Shown piece by piece: positions 6,342 through 14,436 of a DNA stretch of 14,440 nucleotides (the stretch's first letter is position 1; each line of letters starts with the position of its first letter). This DNA is from Chloroflexota bacterium. Lineage in GTDB: Bacteria > Chloroflexota > Anaerolineae > UBA1429. A program made the translations under genes and the position numbers. Below the pieces are notes generated by a model. That model had not been told where the DNA came from, searched no databases, and worked only from the letters and a program-made list of their open reading frames with translations. The stretch lies in the NCBI GenBank assembly GCA_014360745.1, contig JACIWY010000037.1, positions 1-14,440 of the forward strand, given 5' to 3'.

Positions 6342-7586
6342 ATGGAAAGTGGACGACGTGTCTTGACTCGGCGCATCTCACCGTTCGTGACGCTGTGCCT
6401 GATGGGTGGGCTGGCCATCCTGAGCTCCACCATGGCCAAGAACCCCGCATTGCCGCTCTTTATCCGTAGCATGGGCGTGCCGCAAGCTACAGTGGGCTTT
6501 ATCGCCGCCGCTTCGACAGTGGTCGGGATTATTGTCAGCATTCCGGCGGGCGTTCTGTCGGACCTGATCGGGCGGCGCAAGATCTTGCTGCTCAGCATGT
6601 TCGTGTTCGCCTCGGCGCCGTTTCTGTATCTTCTCGTCCAAACGCCGGGCCATTTGGTGTTGGTGCGCATCTATCATGGGCTGGCCACGGCGATCTTGGG
6701 GCCTGTGGCGATGGCGACGGTAGCCGACTTTTTCGATGCCAGGCGCGGCGAGCGCATGGGTTGGTACTCTTCGGCGACGATGGTGGGGCGGTTTCTGGCG
6801 CCGACGATCGGCGGCCTGCTGATCTTTGGCGAGAACTTTCGCTGGGTCTACCTGGCCGATGGCGTGGCCGGCCTGCTGGCCCTGCTGGCAGCGTTGAGCC
6901 TTCCCAGAATGGGCCTGAATTCCAGCGCGGGGCAAGATCCGGGTGCCGAACTGAGAAGAAGCTGGAATACCGTTCGCGCCGACCTGGGCGTCCTCTTTCG
7001 CAATATGGCGCTCCTGGCAACCAGCTTGATCGAAGCGGCGCAATATTTTGCCTTTGGATTCGTCGAGGTCTTTTTGCCGATCTATCTGAACGAACAGCTC
7101 AGGCTGGCTGCCTGGCAGATTGGGTTGCTCTTCACAGCTCAGATCGTGGTGGTGGCCCTGAGCAAGCCCTTCACCGGCCGTTTATCCGACCGTATCGGCC
7201 GCATACCCCTGATCACGGGAGGATTGTTCCTGTGTGCCATAACCATGGTATTGATGCCGTTGACGGGCATCTATCCGATCCTCATGGCGTTGATCGCTGT
7301 GTTCGGGCTGGGGATGGCTGCCGTCACCGCCTCGACGTCGGCCTTTGTGGCCGATCTTTCTCGAGCCACTACCCACGGCGCGGCCCTAGGCACCCTGTCG
7401 AGCATTATGGACGTGGGGCATTCCATGGGCCCGATGGTAGGGGGGCTGATGGTGGCGGCTTTGGGTTACCAATCCGCCTTTGGCTATATCGCCGTGGGGC
7501 TCCTCGTGGTCGCCGCGCTCTATGGTTGGCGCGTTCCACGAGCTGTGCCGACGATGCCGGTGCGGCCGGGGGCGGTGGGCAGGTAG
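6342..7586 (+). CDS. Major facilitator superfamily (MFS) transporter
   Basis: The 414-residue protein has the alternating hydrophobic pattern of twelve membrane helices in two halves. MFS motif A appears in the loop between helices 2 and 3 as GVLSDLIGRRK (residues 70-80), and its second-half copy as GRLSDRIGR (279-287). The central loop around residues 195-215 (SSAGQDPGAELRRSW) is polar, as expected between the halves. CGGAGG at 6328-6333 lies eight bases before the ATG, which fixes the start. MFS carriers use proton or ion gradients to move small molecules across the inner membrane. The sequence looks like the drug/metabolite efflux type, but the substrate cannot be read. It stands 199 bases before the MOT1-type permease, so co-transcription is uncertain. 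Confidence 0.9.
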   Translation: MESGRRVLTRRISPFVTLCLMGGLAILSSTMAKNPALPLFIRSMGVPQATVGFIAAASTVVGIIVSIPAGVLSDLIGRRKILLLSMFVFASAPFLYLLVQTPGHLVLVRIYHGLATAILGPVAMATVADFFDARRGERMGWYSSATMVGRFLAPTIGGLLIFGENFRWVYLADGVAGLLALLAALSLPRMGLNSSAGQDPGAELRRSWNTVRADLGVLFRNMALLATSLIEAAQYFAFGFVEVFLPIYLNEQLRLAAWQIGLLFTAQIVVVALSKPFTGRLSDRIGRIPLITGGLFLCAITMVLMPLTGIYPILMALIAVFGLGMAAVTASTSAFVADLSRATTHGAALGTLSSIMDVGHSMGPMVGGLMVAALGYQSAFGYIAVGLLVVAALYGWRVPRAVPTMPVRPGAVGR

Positions 7587-7733
7587 CCTTGTGGCGTTTG
7601 ACGCTTTTGAGAAGGGATACACCGCCCGGGCTTTGGGCGCATCCGTCTTAGGTGGATGACTTGGTGAAGCTTCGCGGATAGGTGCGTGACACTGTACACT
7701 ATCATTTTGAAGAAGGTGAAAGGCCCAACATCA

Positions 7734-7756
7734 ACGGCTTTTCGAGTAAAAGCCGT
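7734..7756 (+). promoter_or_regulatory. Perfect 9-bp hairpin in the leader of the MOT1-type gene
   Basis: ACGGCTTTT (7734-7742) and AAAAGCCGT (7748-7756) pair perfectly around a CGAGT loop, ending 29 bases before the ATG at 7786. No T-run follows the stem. It could be an operator for a dimeric regulator or a leader RNA structure. It does not match the ModE operator that I know from enterobacteria. Confidence 0.45.
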
Positions 7757-7785
7757 GCTCATATAAAGGGATTCGGGAGGACGCT

Positions 7786-8931
7786 ATGCAGCGCGACCCA
7801 CGCACGTATCAAGATTTTGAATTTAACCTGCGCGAGTTGGCCGGCTCGATGGGCGATTTCGGCACCCTTTTCCCCCTGGCCGTGGGCCTCATCGCCGTGA
7901 ACCGCATGGACCCCGTGGCGTTGTTCGTCATGATCGGGCTGACCAATATTGTCACCGGCCTCATCTATCGCCTGCCCATGCCGGTGGAGCCCAAGAAGGT
8001 GATCTCGGTGGCAGCCATCGCCCAGGGGTGGCCTGCGTCGATGGTCGCTGCCTCCGGCTTGGGCCTGGGCTTGCTCTGGCTCGTCGTAGTGTTGACGGGC
8101 GCCATGCGCAAGCTGGCCGAGATCACACCGGTGTACCTGGTGCGCGGCATCCAACTGGCGTTGGGCATCACCTTGGGCGTTCAGGCGGTCAAGATGGCTG
8201 CCCCCGAACCGTGGTGGGGGCTGGTCGCGGTGGTCATCATCCTGCTTTTGCGCGAGAATCGCTACGCCCCGGCGGCGGTGGTGATCATGGGCCTGGGCAT
8301 GGCCATCATGGCCTGGCGCGGCGACCTCTTGCCCAATTTACGATTTGGTATCGCCCTGCCCCGTTTTTCCGTGCCTGCCTGGTCCGATGTGTGGCGGGCT
8401 ATGGTATTGGCTGGCTTTGCCCAGATTCCGTTGACGATCACCAACGCCGTGTTGGCCACGGCGACGATGATCCGCGACCTGTTCCCGGACAAGGCGGTAA
8501 GCGAGGATCGCCTGATGTTGAACATGGGCGTGATGAACATCGTTTCCTCCTTTTTCGGCGGCATGCCCATGTGTCACGGATCGGGCGGCCTGGCCGGGCA
8601 ATATTATTTCGGGGCACGCACCGGTGGGACGAACATTCTGGAGGGGATCATCGAGATCAGTCTGGGAGTATTTCTGGGCCAGGCGCTGCTGGGCATCCTC
8701 TCGGCCTTTCCCATGCCCCTCATCGGTGGGATGATGTTGATGGTCGGGATCGAGTTGGCTCGTAACGTGCTGCGCCTGCGCCGCTGGCCCTTGGCGTTGG
8801 CCTTGTTCACGGCGGGGCTCTCGGTGGCGACCAATATGGCCATCGGCTTTGTGGCCGGGCTGGCGTTGACCTGGCTGCTGCGTTGGCTGTCTGTACGTGG
8901 GGTCATCCCCCCGGTGCTATCGGCGGAATGA
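7786..8931 (+). CDS. MOT1-family molybdate/sulfate-type permease
   Basis: The 381-residue polytopic membrane protein carries the two conserved blocks of the MOT1 group of SulP-related anion transporters: ELAGSMGDFGTLFPL at residues 17-31 and GGMPMCHGSGGLAGQYYFG from residue 258. PMPVEPKK (64-71) is a third expected block. Plant and algal MOT1 proteins import molybdate with high affinity; many bacterial members are annotated as putative sulfate or molybdate transporters. There is no C-terminal STAS domain, as usual for MOT1. GGGAGG at 7775-7780 with a five-base gap fixes the start. No molybdenum-cofactor or modABC gene is nearby, so molybdate is the family expectation rather than something the context shows. 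Confidence 0.88.
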   Translation: MQRDPRTYQDFEFNLRELAGSMGDFGTLFPLAVGLIAVNRMDPVALFVMIGLTNIVTGLIYRLPMPVEPKKVISVAAIAQGWPASMVAASGLGLGLLWLVVVLTGAMRKLAEITPVYLVRGIQLALGITLGVQAVKMAAPEPWWGLVAVVIILLLRENRYAPAAVVIMGLGMAIMAWRGDLLPNLRFGIALPRFSVPAWSDVWRAMVLAGFAQIPLTITNAVLATATMIRDLFPDKAVSEDRLMLNMGVMNIVSSFFGGMPMCHGSGGLAGQYYFGARTGGTNILEGIIEISLGVFLGQALLGILSAFPMPLIGGMMLMVGIELARNVLRLRRWPLALALFTAGLSVATNMAIGFVAGLALTWLLRWLSVRGVIPPVLSAE

Positions 8932-8970
8932 GTTCTATCCCGCCGCTTGCGATCATAGCTTGCTATTTTC

Positions 8971-8974
8971 GAGG
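8971..8974 (+). promoter_or_regulatory. Ribosome binding site that decides the HAD gene start
   Basis: GAGG lies five bases before ATG 8980. The alternative GTG at 8974 overlaps this site and would have no Shine-Dalgarno sequence of its own, so ATG 8980 is the better start. Confidence 0.6.
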
Positions 8975-8979
8975 TGAAA

Positions 8980-9819
8980 ATGGGCATTCAAGTCGCGGTC
9001 TTGGATCTGGATGAGACGCTGGTGGCGGAATACGCGGCGGTCGAAAAAGCCTTTCGTGCGACCTGTCGCTTTGCCCGTTCCCTCATCGCAGCTCAAGGGC
9101 GGTCTATAGAAGAAGAGGCGCTCTATACCGCCGTGCGGCGCATTTCGCGGGAATGGTGGCATCGTGCGCCGGCTCGCGAGTACGCTCTGGCGATAGGCAT
9201 TAGCTCATGGGAAGGGCTGCGCGCCGACTTTGTCGGCGAGGGCGACGCGCTTTGCGCGTTGCGCGCCTGGGCGCCGACCTATCGTTATGAATCTTGGTCC
9301 AGGGCCTTGGCCGAGCAAGGCGTTGTCGATGGCACATTGCCCGACCTTCTTGTCGAGCGTTTTCGCCAAGAGATGTCCACCCCACCGGCTCTCTATCCCG
9401 ACGCTCTGCCTGTAGTGCGTCAATTGCGCGAGCGCTACCGCCTGGCGTTGCTCACCAACGGCCTGCCCGAACTCCAGGGGCCCAAGATCGCCGCGCTAGG
9501 GCTTGAGCCCTTTTTTGAGCTCATCGTTATCTCTGGCGCCTTGGGCGTGGGCAAGCCGGCGCCGATTCCTTTTTTGCATATTTTAGAGCGTCTCAATGTA
9601 TCGCCACAGGAAGCGGTGATGGTGGGCAACAACTGGCGTGCCGATATCGGTGGTGCACATGGCATAGGGATGCGTACCGTCTGGGTTCATCGCCCCTCCG
9701 ACGAATCGCGCGGGGACGAGGCACTCGACGCATCGATCTGCGACGCTGTGATCACCGAGTTGAGCCAACTTCCCGATGCGCTAGCCCGGCTCGAGCACTC
9801 GGCTACCCACGCCGAGTAG
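8980..9819 (+). CDS. HAD-superfamily hydrolase (probable phosphatase)
   Basis: The 279-residue cytosolic protein shows the four HAD motifs in order. Motif I is DLDET with nucleophile D9 and D11. Motif II is LLTNG with T159. Motif III is K192 in GVGKPAP. Motif IV is VGNNWRADI with D222. A helical cap domain lies between motifs I and II (roughly residues 20-120), as in the YjjG / N-acylneuraminate-9-phosphatase-like subfamily. Motif IV has Asn where many members have the first Asp; the remaining D222 can still hold magnesium. Such enzymes dephosphorylate sugar phosphates or nucleotides, and the substrate is not predictable. A purA start lies 17 bases downstream, so this gene probably once formed an operon with purA. 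Confidence 0.9.
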   Translation: MGIQVAVLDLDETLVAEYAAVEKAFRATCRFARSLIAAQGRSIEEEALYTAVRRISREWWHRAPAREYALAIGISSWEGLRADFVGEGDALCALRAWAPTYRYESWSRALAEQGVVDGTLPDLLVERFRQEMSTPPALYPDALPVVRQLRERYRLALLTNGLPELQGPKIAALGLEPFFELIVISGALGVGKPAPIPFLHILERLNVSPQEAVMVGNNWRADIGGAHGIGMRTVWVHRPSDESRGDEALDASICDAVITELSQLPDALARLEHSATHAE

Positions 9820-9836
9820 AAACGAGAAGATCCTTC

Positions 9837-9884
9837 ATGAGTGTAACCGTTATGGTGGGCGCCCCGTGGGGCGATGAAGGCAAG
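9837..9884 (+). pseudogene. purA: Truncated 5' end of purA (adenylosuccinate synthetase), broken in the P-loop
   Basis: ATG 9837 opens MSVTVMVGAPWGDEGK, which matches the N-terminus of adenylosuccinate synthetase, usually xxVTVVVGAQWGDEGKGKIVDLL-like, with the conserved Gln changed to Pro. Homology stops abruptly after Lys (9882-9884). The frame then reads unrelated sequence (SPCPGRRPGD...) to TGA 9972-9974, 45 residues in all, and ends inside the fucosidase gene. None of the other frames resumes PurA. PurA catalyses the first committed step from IMP to AMP, and about 410 residues are missing here, so it cannot be active. It is most simply the scar of a deletion, insertion or assembly join between an old HAD-purA operon and the fucosidase region. 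Confidence 0.72.
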
Positions 9885-9891
9885 TCGCCGT

Positions 9892-9911
9892 GCCCGGGCC
9901 GTCGGCCGGGC
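9892..9911 (+). other. GC-rich hairpin at the purA/fucosidase junction
   Basis: GCCCGG and CCGGGC flank an eight-base centre containing GCCG and CGG, just after the point where purA homology ends. GGCC-GTC-GGCC inside it offers an alternative pairing. Such a structure can promote replication slippage or mark a recombination end; no T-run follows. Confidence 0.35.
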
Positions 9912-9939
9912 GATCCGGTTAGGGTCAGAAATATCTTGT

Positions 9940-9944
9940 GGAGG
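9940..9944 (+). promoter_or_regulatory. Ribosome binding site for the fucosidase
   Basis: GGAGG lies four bases before ATG 9949. This supports that start over an upstream in-frame ATG at 9874, whose extra 25 residues are not fucosidase-like and overlap the purA remnant. Confidence 0.65.
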
Positions 9945-9948
9945 AGCT

Positions 9949-11367
9949 ATGAACAGAACCATCGCCATTCCTGAAGGGCCTTTCGAGCCCACCTGGGCTT
10001 CACTTTGTACTTACCAAGTGCCGCGTTGGTATCAGGATGCCAAGTTTGGTATTTTCATCCACTGGGGTGTCTATGCCGTCCCGGCGTTTGGCAATGAATG
10101 GTATCCTCGCAACATGTACCAACGCGGTCGCCCCGAGTATCAGCACCACCTGGCCACCTACGGCCCCCACGACCGCTTTGGGTACAAGGATTTCATCCCC
10201 ATGTTCAAGGCGGAGCGGTTCGATCCTGACGAGTGGGCCGGGCTCTTTCGCCAGGCCGGCGCCAAGTTTGTCGTGCCGGTGGCTGAACACCACGACGGCT
10301 TTGCCATGTACGATTGTTCCTTCTCTCGCTGGAACGCCCGCGAGATGGGCCCAAAGCGCGATGTCATCGGTGAGTTGGCCGATGCGGTGCGGCGCCAGTG
10401 GCTCATTTTGGGCCTCTCTAGCCATCGTGCGGAACATTGGTGGTTCATGGATGGCGGGATGCAATTCCCCTCGGATGTCCAAGATCCCCGCTACGCCGAC
10501 TTTTATGGGCCAGCCCAGCCGCGTGGCACCCAGCCCCACGAAGCCTATCTGGATGACTGGTTGGCACGAACCTGCGAGCTGGTGGACAAGTATCAGCCTC
10601 AATTGGTGTGGTTCGACTGGTGGATCGAAGAACCGGCCTTTGAGCCCTACCTGCGTCGCTTTGCCGCCTATTATTACAACCGGGGGGCCCAGTGGGGCCG
10701 TGGCGTGGTTATTAACTACAAACACAACGCCTTTCCGGCACAGGCCGCCGTGTACGACATTGAGCGGGGGCAGTTGACCGACATCCGCATCCCCTTCTGG
10801 CAGACCGATACTTCTATTTCCAAGAACTCGTGGGGATATGTAGAGGACCAGGATTACAAGACCGCCACTGATATCGTGCACGATCTGTGCGACATCGTCA
10901 GCAAGAACGGCGCCTTGTTACTCAATATCGGCCCACGCGCCGATGGGACCATCCCTGAGCCCGAGGTCGAGATCTTGCGCGCAATCGGCCGCTGGCTGGC
11001 GTTGAACGGCGAGGCAATTTACGGCACCCGCCCCTGGACCGTCTTTGGCGAAGGCCCCACCGAGATCGTGGCCGGCTCCTTTGCCGACACCAAGCGCTCG
11101 GCTTTTACCCCGCGCGATGTTCGCTTTACGACCAAAGACAATGTGCTTTACGCTATCCTCTTGGGTTGGCCGGAGGAAGGCCGGGCGTGTCTGCGCTCGT
11201 TGGGCAGCGATCTCAAGCTCTATCGCCAAGAGATCGCGAGCGTTCAGATGCTCGGCGTCGGCGAGCCGTTGCCTTGGCAACGTGCCGGCGATGGCCTCTA
11301 CGTTCAAATGCCCCTCCAACCCCCTTGTGAACACGCGGTAGTGCTCAAGATCATGCCTAGGGCCTGA
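9949..11367 (+). CDS. GH29 alpha-L-fucosidase, probably cytosolic
   Basis: The 472-residue protein is a glycoside hydrolase family 29 retaining fucosidase, which removes terminal alpha-L-fucose from glycans. Characteristic blocks are WYQDAKFGIFIHWGVYAVP (H38, W39), EHHDGF (H114, H115), and LVWFDWW, where D223 is in the position of the known nucleophile. NIGPRADGTIP and the C-terminal beta-sandwich follow. The acid/base residue is less conserved in this family and I cannot place it surely. There is no signal peptide, so it probably acts on imported oligosaccharides. No fucose-catabolism genes lie beside it in the window. Immediately upstream is the broken purA, so the gene may have arrived at this site by rearrangement. 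Confidence 0.92.
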   Translation: MNRTIAIPEGPFEPTWASLCTYQVPRWYQDAKFGIFIHWGVYAVPAFGNEWYPRNMYQRGRPEYQHHLATYGPHDRFGYKDFIPMFKAERFDPDEWAGLFRQAGAKFVVPVAEHHDGFAMYDCSFSRWNAREMGPKRDVIGELADAVRRQWLILGLSSHRAEHWWFMDGGMQFPSDVQDPRYADFYGPAQPRGTQPHEAYLDDWLARTCELVDKYQPQLVWFDWWIEEPAFEPYLRRFAAYYYNRGAQWGRGVVINYKHNAFPAQAAVYDIERGQLTDIRIPFWQTDTSISKNSWGYVEDQDYKTATDIVHDLCDIVSKNGALLLNIGPRADGTIPEPEVEILRAIGRWLALNGEAIYGTRPWTVFGEGPTEIVAGSFADTKRSAFTPRDVRFTTKDNVLYAILLGWPEEGRACLRSLGSDLKLYRQEIASVQMLGVGEPLPWQRAGDGLYVQMPLQPPCEHAVVLKIMPRA

Positions 11368-11405
11368 TATAGCCCCGACCACAAACCATCTCCGCTGGTT
11401 GGCTG

Positions 11406-11450
11406 CTCCGGGATCGGCGTCGCCCGTCTCGGAGTGGCCTTGTCTTCTTT
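11406..11450 (+). terminator. Probable intrinsic terminator after the fucosidase
   Basis: A 29-base element (11406-11434) folds into a stem of 12 pairs out of 13, two of them G-U wobbles and one C-C mismatch, closed by a three-base loop. The outer arms are CTCCG and CGGAG. A T-rich tract TTGTCTTCTTTT follows at 11440-11451. It sits between the fucosidase stop and the uvrA promoter, where a terminator is expected. Confidence 0.6.
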
Positions 11451-11478
11451 TGTCGTCGCTTTCTCGACCTGGTATAAT
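11450..11478 (+). promoter_or_regulatory. Sigma-70-type promoter of uvrA
   Basis: TTGTCG (11450-11455) and a perfect TATAAT (11473-11478) are separated by exactly 17 bases, 70 bases before the uvrA ATG. This is the best promoter in the window. I see no GAAC-N4-GTTC or CTG-N10-CAG SOS box around it, so DNA-damage induction is not evident. Confidence 0.75.
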
Positions 11479-11547
11479 ACTCCTTTGCGAAATGCTTTAA
11501 CATAAGATGCTCATTTACCTGGGTTCGGATGGATACGGAGAAGGATC

Positions 11548-14436
11548 ATGGCGCACGAATACATCTCGATCCGCGGCGCCAGACAACATAACCTCAAAAA
11601 CATCGATGTCGACATTCCACGCAACAAGTTGGTGGTGATCACCGGCTTGTCCGGCTCGGGCAAGTCGTCGTTGGCTTTCGATACCATCTACGCCGAAGGC
11701 CAGCGACGTTATGTCGAATCGCTTTCGGCCTATGCGCGCCAGTTCCTCGGCCAGATGGACAAGCCCGATGTGGATTATATCGACGGGCTCTCACCGGCCA
11801 TTAGCATCGATCAAAAGAGCACCAGCCGCAGCCCGCGCTCAACGGTGGGCACGGTGACAGAGGTCTATGACTACATGCGCCTGTTGTACGCTCGCGTGGG
11901 CATCCCCCATTGCCCTCAATGCGGGCGGGAGATCAGCCGGCAAAGCGCACAAGAGATCGTCGAGAGCATTCTGGGGTTGGAAGAAGGCAGCCGCCTCTTG
12001 ATCCTGGCCCCGCTCATTCGCGATCGCAAGGGCGAGCACAAGCGCGTCTTGGCCGATCTGCGCAAGGCGGGTTATGTCCGTGCGCGCATCGACGGCGAGG
12101 TGCGCGAGCTGGATGAGGACATAGTCCTGGATCGCTACAAGATGCATACCATCGAGGCCGTCGTCGATCGGTTGGTGGTGCGTCACGAAGAAGGGGATGG
12201 GCAGGGGGCCTTTCGTACTCGGCTGAGCGACTCGGTCGAAACCGCTCTGGATTTGGGCGATGGGGTCATGCTGGTCCAGATCGTCGGCTCTGGCCGCGAT
12301 TCCGCAGAGATCATGTATTCGGAGAATTATGCCTGCCCGATCTGTGGGATCAGCCTGCCCGAAATCGAGCCGCGCAGCTTTTCGTTCAATAGTCCTCACG
12401 GCGCCTGCCCCGTCTGTACTGGCCTGGGCACTCGGCGCGAGTTCGATCCAGCGCGGATCGTGCCCAATCCTGAGCTGTCGTTGGCCGAGGGAGCCATCGA
12501 GCCTTGGGCCTCTTTGAGCAAGGGCGATAATTATTTTGCCCATCTGCTAGAGGGGGTGGCGCGGCGTTACCATTTTTCGATGGATACGCCCTGGAAAGAT
12601 CTCACGCCACAGCAGCAAGAGATTATCTTGCGTGGCAGCGGCGGAGAGATGGTGGAGGTGATCTATCGCAACCAGCACGGGCGGGTGCGCACCCACCAGA
12701 CCGCCTTTGAAGGGGTAATCCCCAACCTGGAGCGGCGCTATCGCGATACCTCATCGCAGCGCGTTCGCGAAGCGTTGGAGGAATATATGAGCGAGGGGCC
12801 CTGCCCCGCCTGTGGAGGCAAACGGCTGCGCCCGGAAAGCCTGGCTGTCACCGTGGGGGGCCTTAATATCGACGAGTTGACGCGCTTGCCTATCGATCAG
12901 GCCATCGAGTTTATCCGCGGGCTGCCCGAGCGCTTTAACGAGCGCCAAAACCTCATTGCCCACCAGATCATCAAAGAGATCCTGGCGCGGCTACAATTCC
13001 TGGTTAACGTAGGCCTGCACTATTTGACGTTGGATCGTGGCGCGGCCACCTTATCGGGCGGCGAAGCGCAACGCATCCGCCTGGCCACGCAGATCGGTTC
13101 GCAGCTCATGGGCGTGCTCTATATCCTGGATGAGCCGAGCATCGGCCTGCACCAACGGGATAACCGGCGCCTGATCGAGACCTTGCTGCAACTCCGCGAC
13201 CTGGGCAACACCGTCGTGGTGGTCGAGCACGATGAAGCTACGATCCGTGCCGCCGACCATATCATCGACTTGGGCCCCGGGGCCGGCGAGCATGGAGGCG
13301 AGGTGGTTTGCCAGGGCACGTTGGAGGACGTCCTCGCGTGCGAGGCATCCATAACCGGCCGCTACCTCAGCGGCAAGGCCTGTGTAACCGTTCCGGCCCG
13401 CCGTCGAGAGGGAAACGGCAAGTGGCTCGTGGTGCGCGGCGCTCGAGAGAACAACCTCAAGAATCTGGACGTGCGCCTACCCTTGGGGCGCTTGGTGGCC
13501 ATCACCGGTGTGTCCGGTTCGGGCAAAAGCAGCCTGCTCATCGAGATCCTCTATAAAAGTTTGGCTCAACGATTGCACCACGCGCTGACCCGGCCCGGCG
13601 ACCATGACGGGATCGAGGGGATCCAATACCTGGATAAGGTCATTGACATCGACCAGTCGCCCATCGGGCGCACGCCGCGCTCTAATCCGGCCACTTATAC
13701 GGGGATGTTCGGGCCCATCCGCAGTTTGTTCGCTTCCTTACCGGAGGCCAAGATCCGCGGTTATAAAGCCGGGCGCTTTTCGTTTAACGTCAAGGGGGGG
13801 CGTTGCGAAGCTTGCCAAGGGGCGGGGATCATCCAGATCGAGATGCAATTCCTGCCCGATGTTTATGTGCCCTGCGAAGTCTGTCATGGCAAACGATACA
13901 ATCGGCAGACGTTAGAGGTACGCTACAAGGGGGCAAGCATCGCCGACGTATTGGATATGACGGTGGACGAAGCGCTGCGCTTCTTCAAGAACGTGCCGGC
14001 CATCCGCACCAAGTTGGAGACACTGCACGATGTGGGCTTGGGCTATATCCGCTTGGGGCAGCCGGCGACGACCCTCTCCGGCGGAGAGGCTCAGCGGGTC
14101 AAGCTGGCGCGCGAATTATCGCGCCGGGCCACCGGCAGCACCCTTTACATCCTCGATGAGCCCACGGTAGGCTTGCATACTGCCGACGTGGAGCGGCTTT
14201 TGCACGTTCTCGGACGTCTGGTGGATGCGGGTAACACGGTGGCTGTCATCGAGCACAACCTGGATGTGATCAAATCCGCCGATTGGATCATCGATCTGGG
14301 GCCTGAAGGGGGTGATGCAGGGGGCTATATCGTCGCCGAAGGGACGCCGGAGCAGGTGGCGATGCAGCCTCACTCCTACACCGGCCAGTTTCTACGCCAG
14401 GTGTTGGAGGGCTCTGGAGTACAGGTCGCAGGCTGA
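11548..14436 (+). CDS. uvrA: UvrA, excinuclease ABC subunit A
   Basis: The 962-residue, complete protein is the damage-recognition ATPase of nucleotide excision repair; a UvrA dimer loads UvrB at lesions. Two ABC modules are visible. The first has Walker A GLSGSGKSS (K39) and signature LSGGE at 502-506 with YILDEPSIGLH. The second has GVSGSGKSS (K660) and LSGGE at 843-847 with YILDEPTVGLH. Zinc-binding Cys pairs occur at C263/C266 with C287/C290 and at C753/C756 with C776/C779; a further CPACGGKR block lies between the modules. The length is close to the usual ~940. GGAG/AAGGA at 11537-11545 precede the ATG. It is transcribed from its own promoter and stops four bases before the window end. 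Confidence 0.97.
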   Translation: MAHEYISIRGARQHNLKNIDVDIPRNKLVVITGLSGSGKSSLAFDTIYAEGQRRYVESLSAYARQFLGQMDKPDVDYIDGLSPAISIDQKSTSRSPRSTVGTVTEVYDYMRLLYARVGIPHCPQCGREISRQSAQEIVESILGLEEGSRLLILAPLIRDRKGEHKRVLADLRKAGYVRARIDGEVRELDEDIVLDRYKMHTIEAVVDRLVVRHEEGDGQGAFRTRLSDSVETALDLGDGVMLVQIVGSGRDSAEIMYSENYACPICGISLPEIEPRSFSFNSPHGACPVCTGLGTRREFDPARIVPNPELSLAEGAIEPWASLSKGDNYFAHLLEGVARRYHFSMDTPWKDLTPQQQEIILRGSGGEMVEVIYRNQHGRVRTHQTAFEGVIPNLERRYRDTSSQRVREALEEYMSEGPCPACGGKRLRPESLAVTVGGLNIDELTRLPIDQAIEFIRGLPERFNERQNLIAHQIIKEILARLQFLVNVGLHYLTLDRGAATLSGGEAQRIRLATQIGSQLMGVLYILDEPSIGLHQRDNRRLIETLLQLRDLGNTVVVVEHDEATIRAADHIIDLGPGAGEHGGEVVCQGTLEDVLACEASITGRYLSGKACVTVPARRREGNGKWLVVRGARENNLKNLDVRLPLGRLVAITGVSGSGKSSLLIEILYKSLAQRLHHALTRPGDHDGIEGIQYLDKVIDIDQSPIGRTPRSNPATYTGMFGPIRSLFASLPEAKIRGYKAGRFSFNVKGGRCEACQGAGIIQIEMQFLPDVYVPCEVCHGKRYNRQTLEVRYKGASIADVLDMTVDEALRFFKNVPAIRTKLETLHDVGLGYIRLGQPATTLSGGEAQRVKLARELSRRATGSTLYILDEPTVGLHTADVERLLHVLGRLVDAGNTVAVIEHNLDVIKSADWIIDLGPEGGDAGGYIVAEGTPEQVAMQPHSYTGQFLRQVLEGSGVQVAG

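Noticed and set aside
7739..7767. TTTTCG and TATAAA 17 bases apart as a promoter of the MOT1-type gene
   Set aside because: The -35 is poor, and transcription would start inside the ribosome binding site region, leaving almost no leader.
9874..9948. Longer N-terminus for the fucosidase from ATG 9874
   Set aside because: The extra 25 residues are Arg/Ala-rich, overlap the purA remnant and lack family similarity; GGAGG directly precedes ATG 9949.
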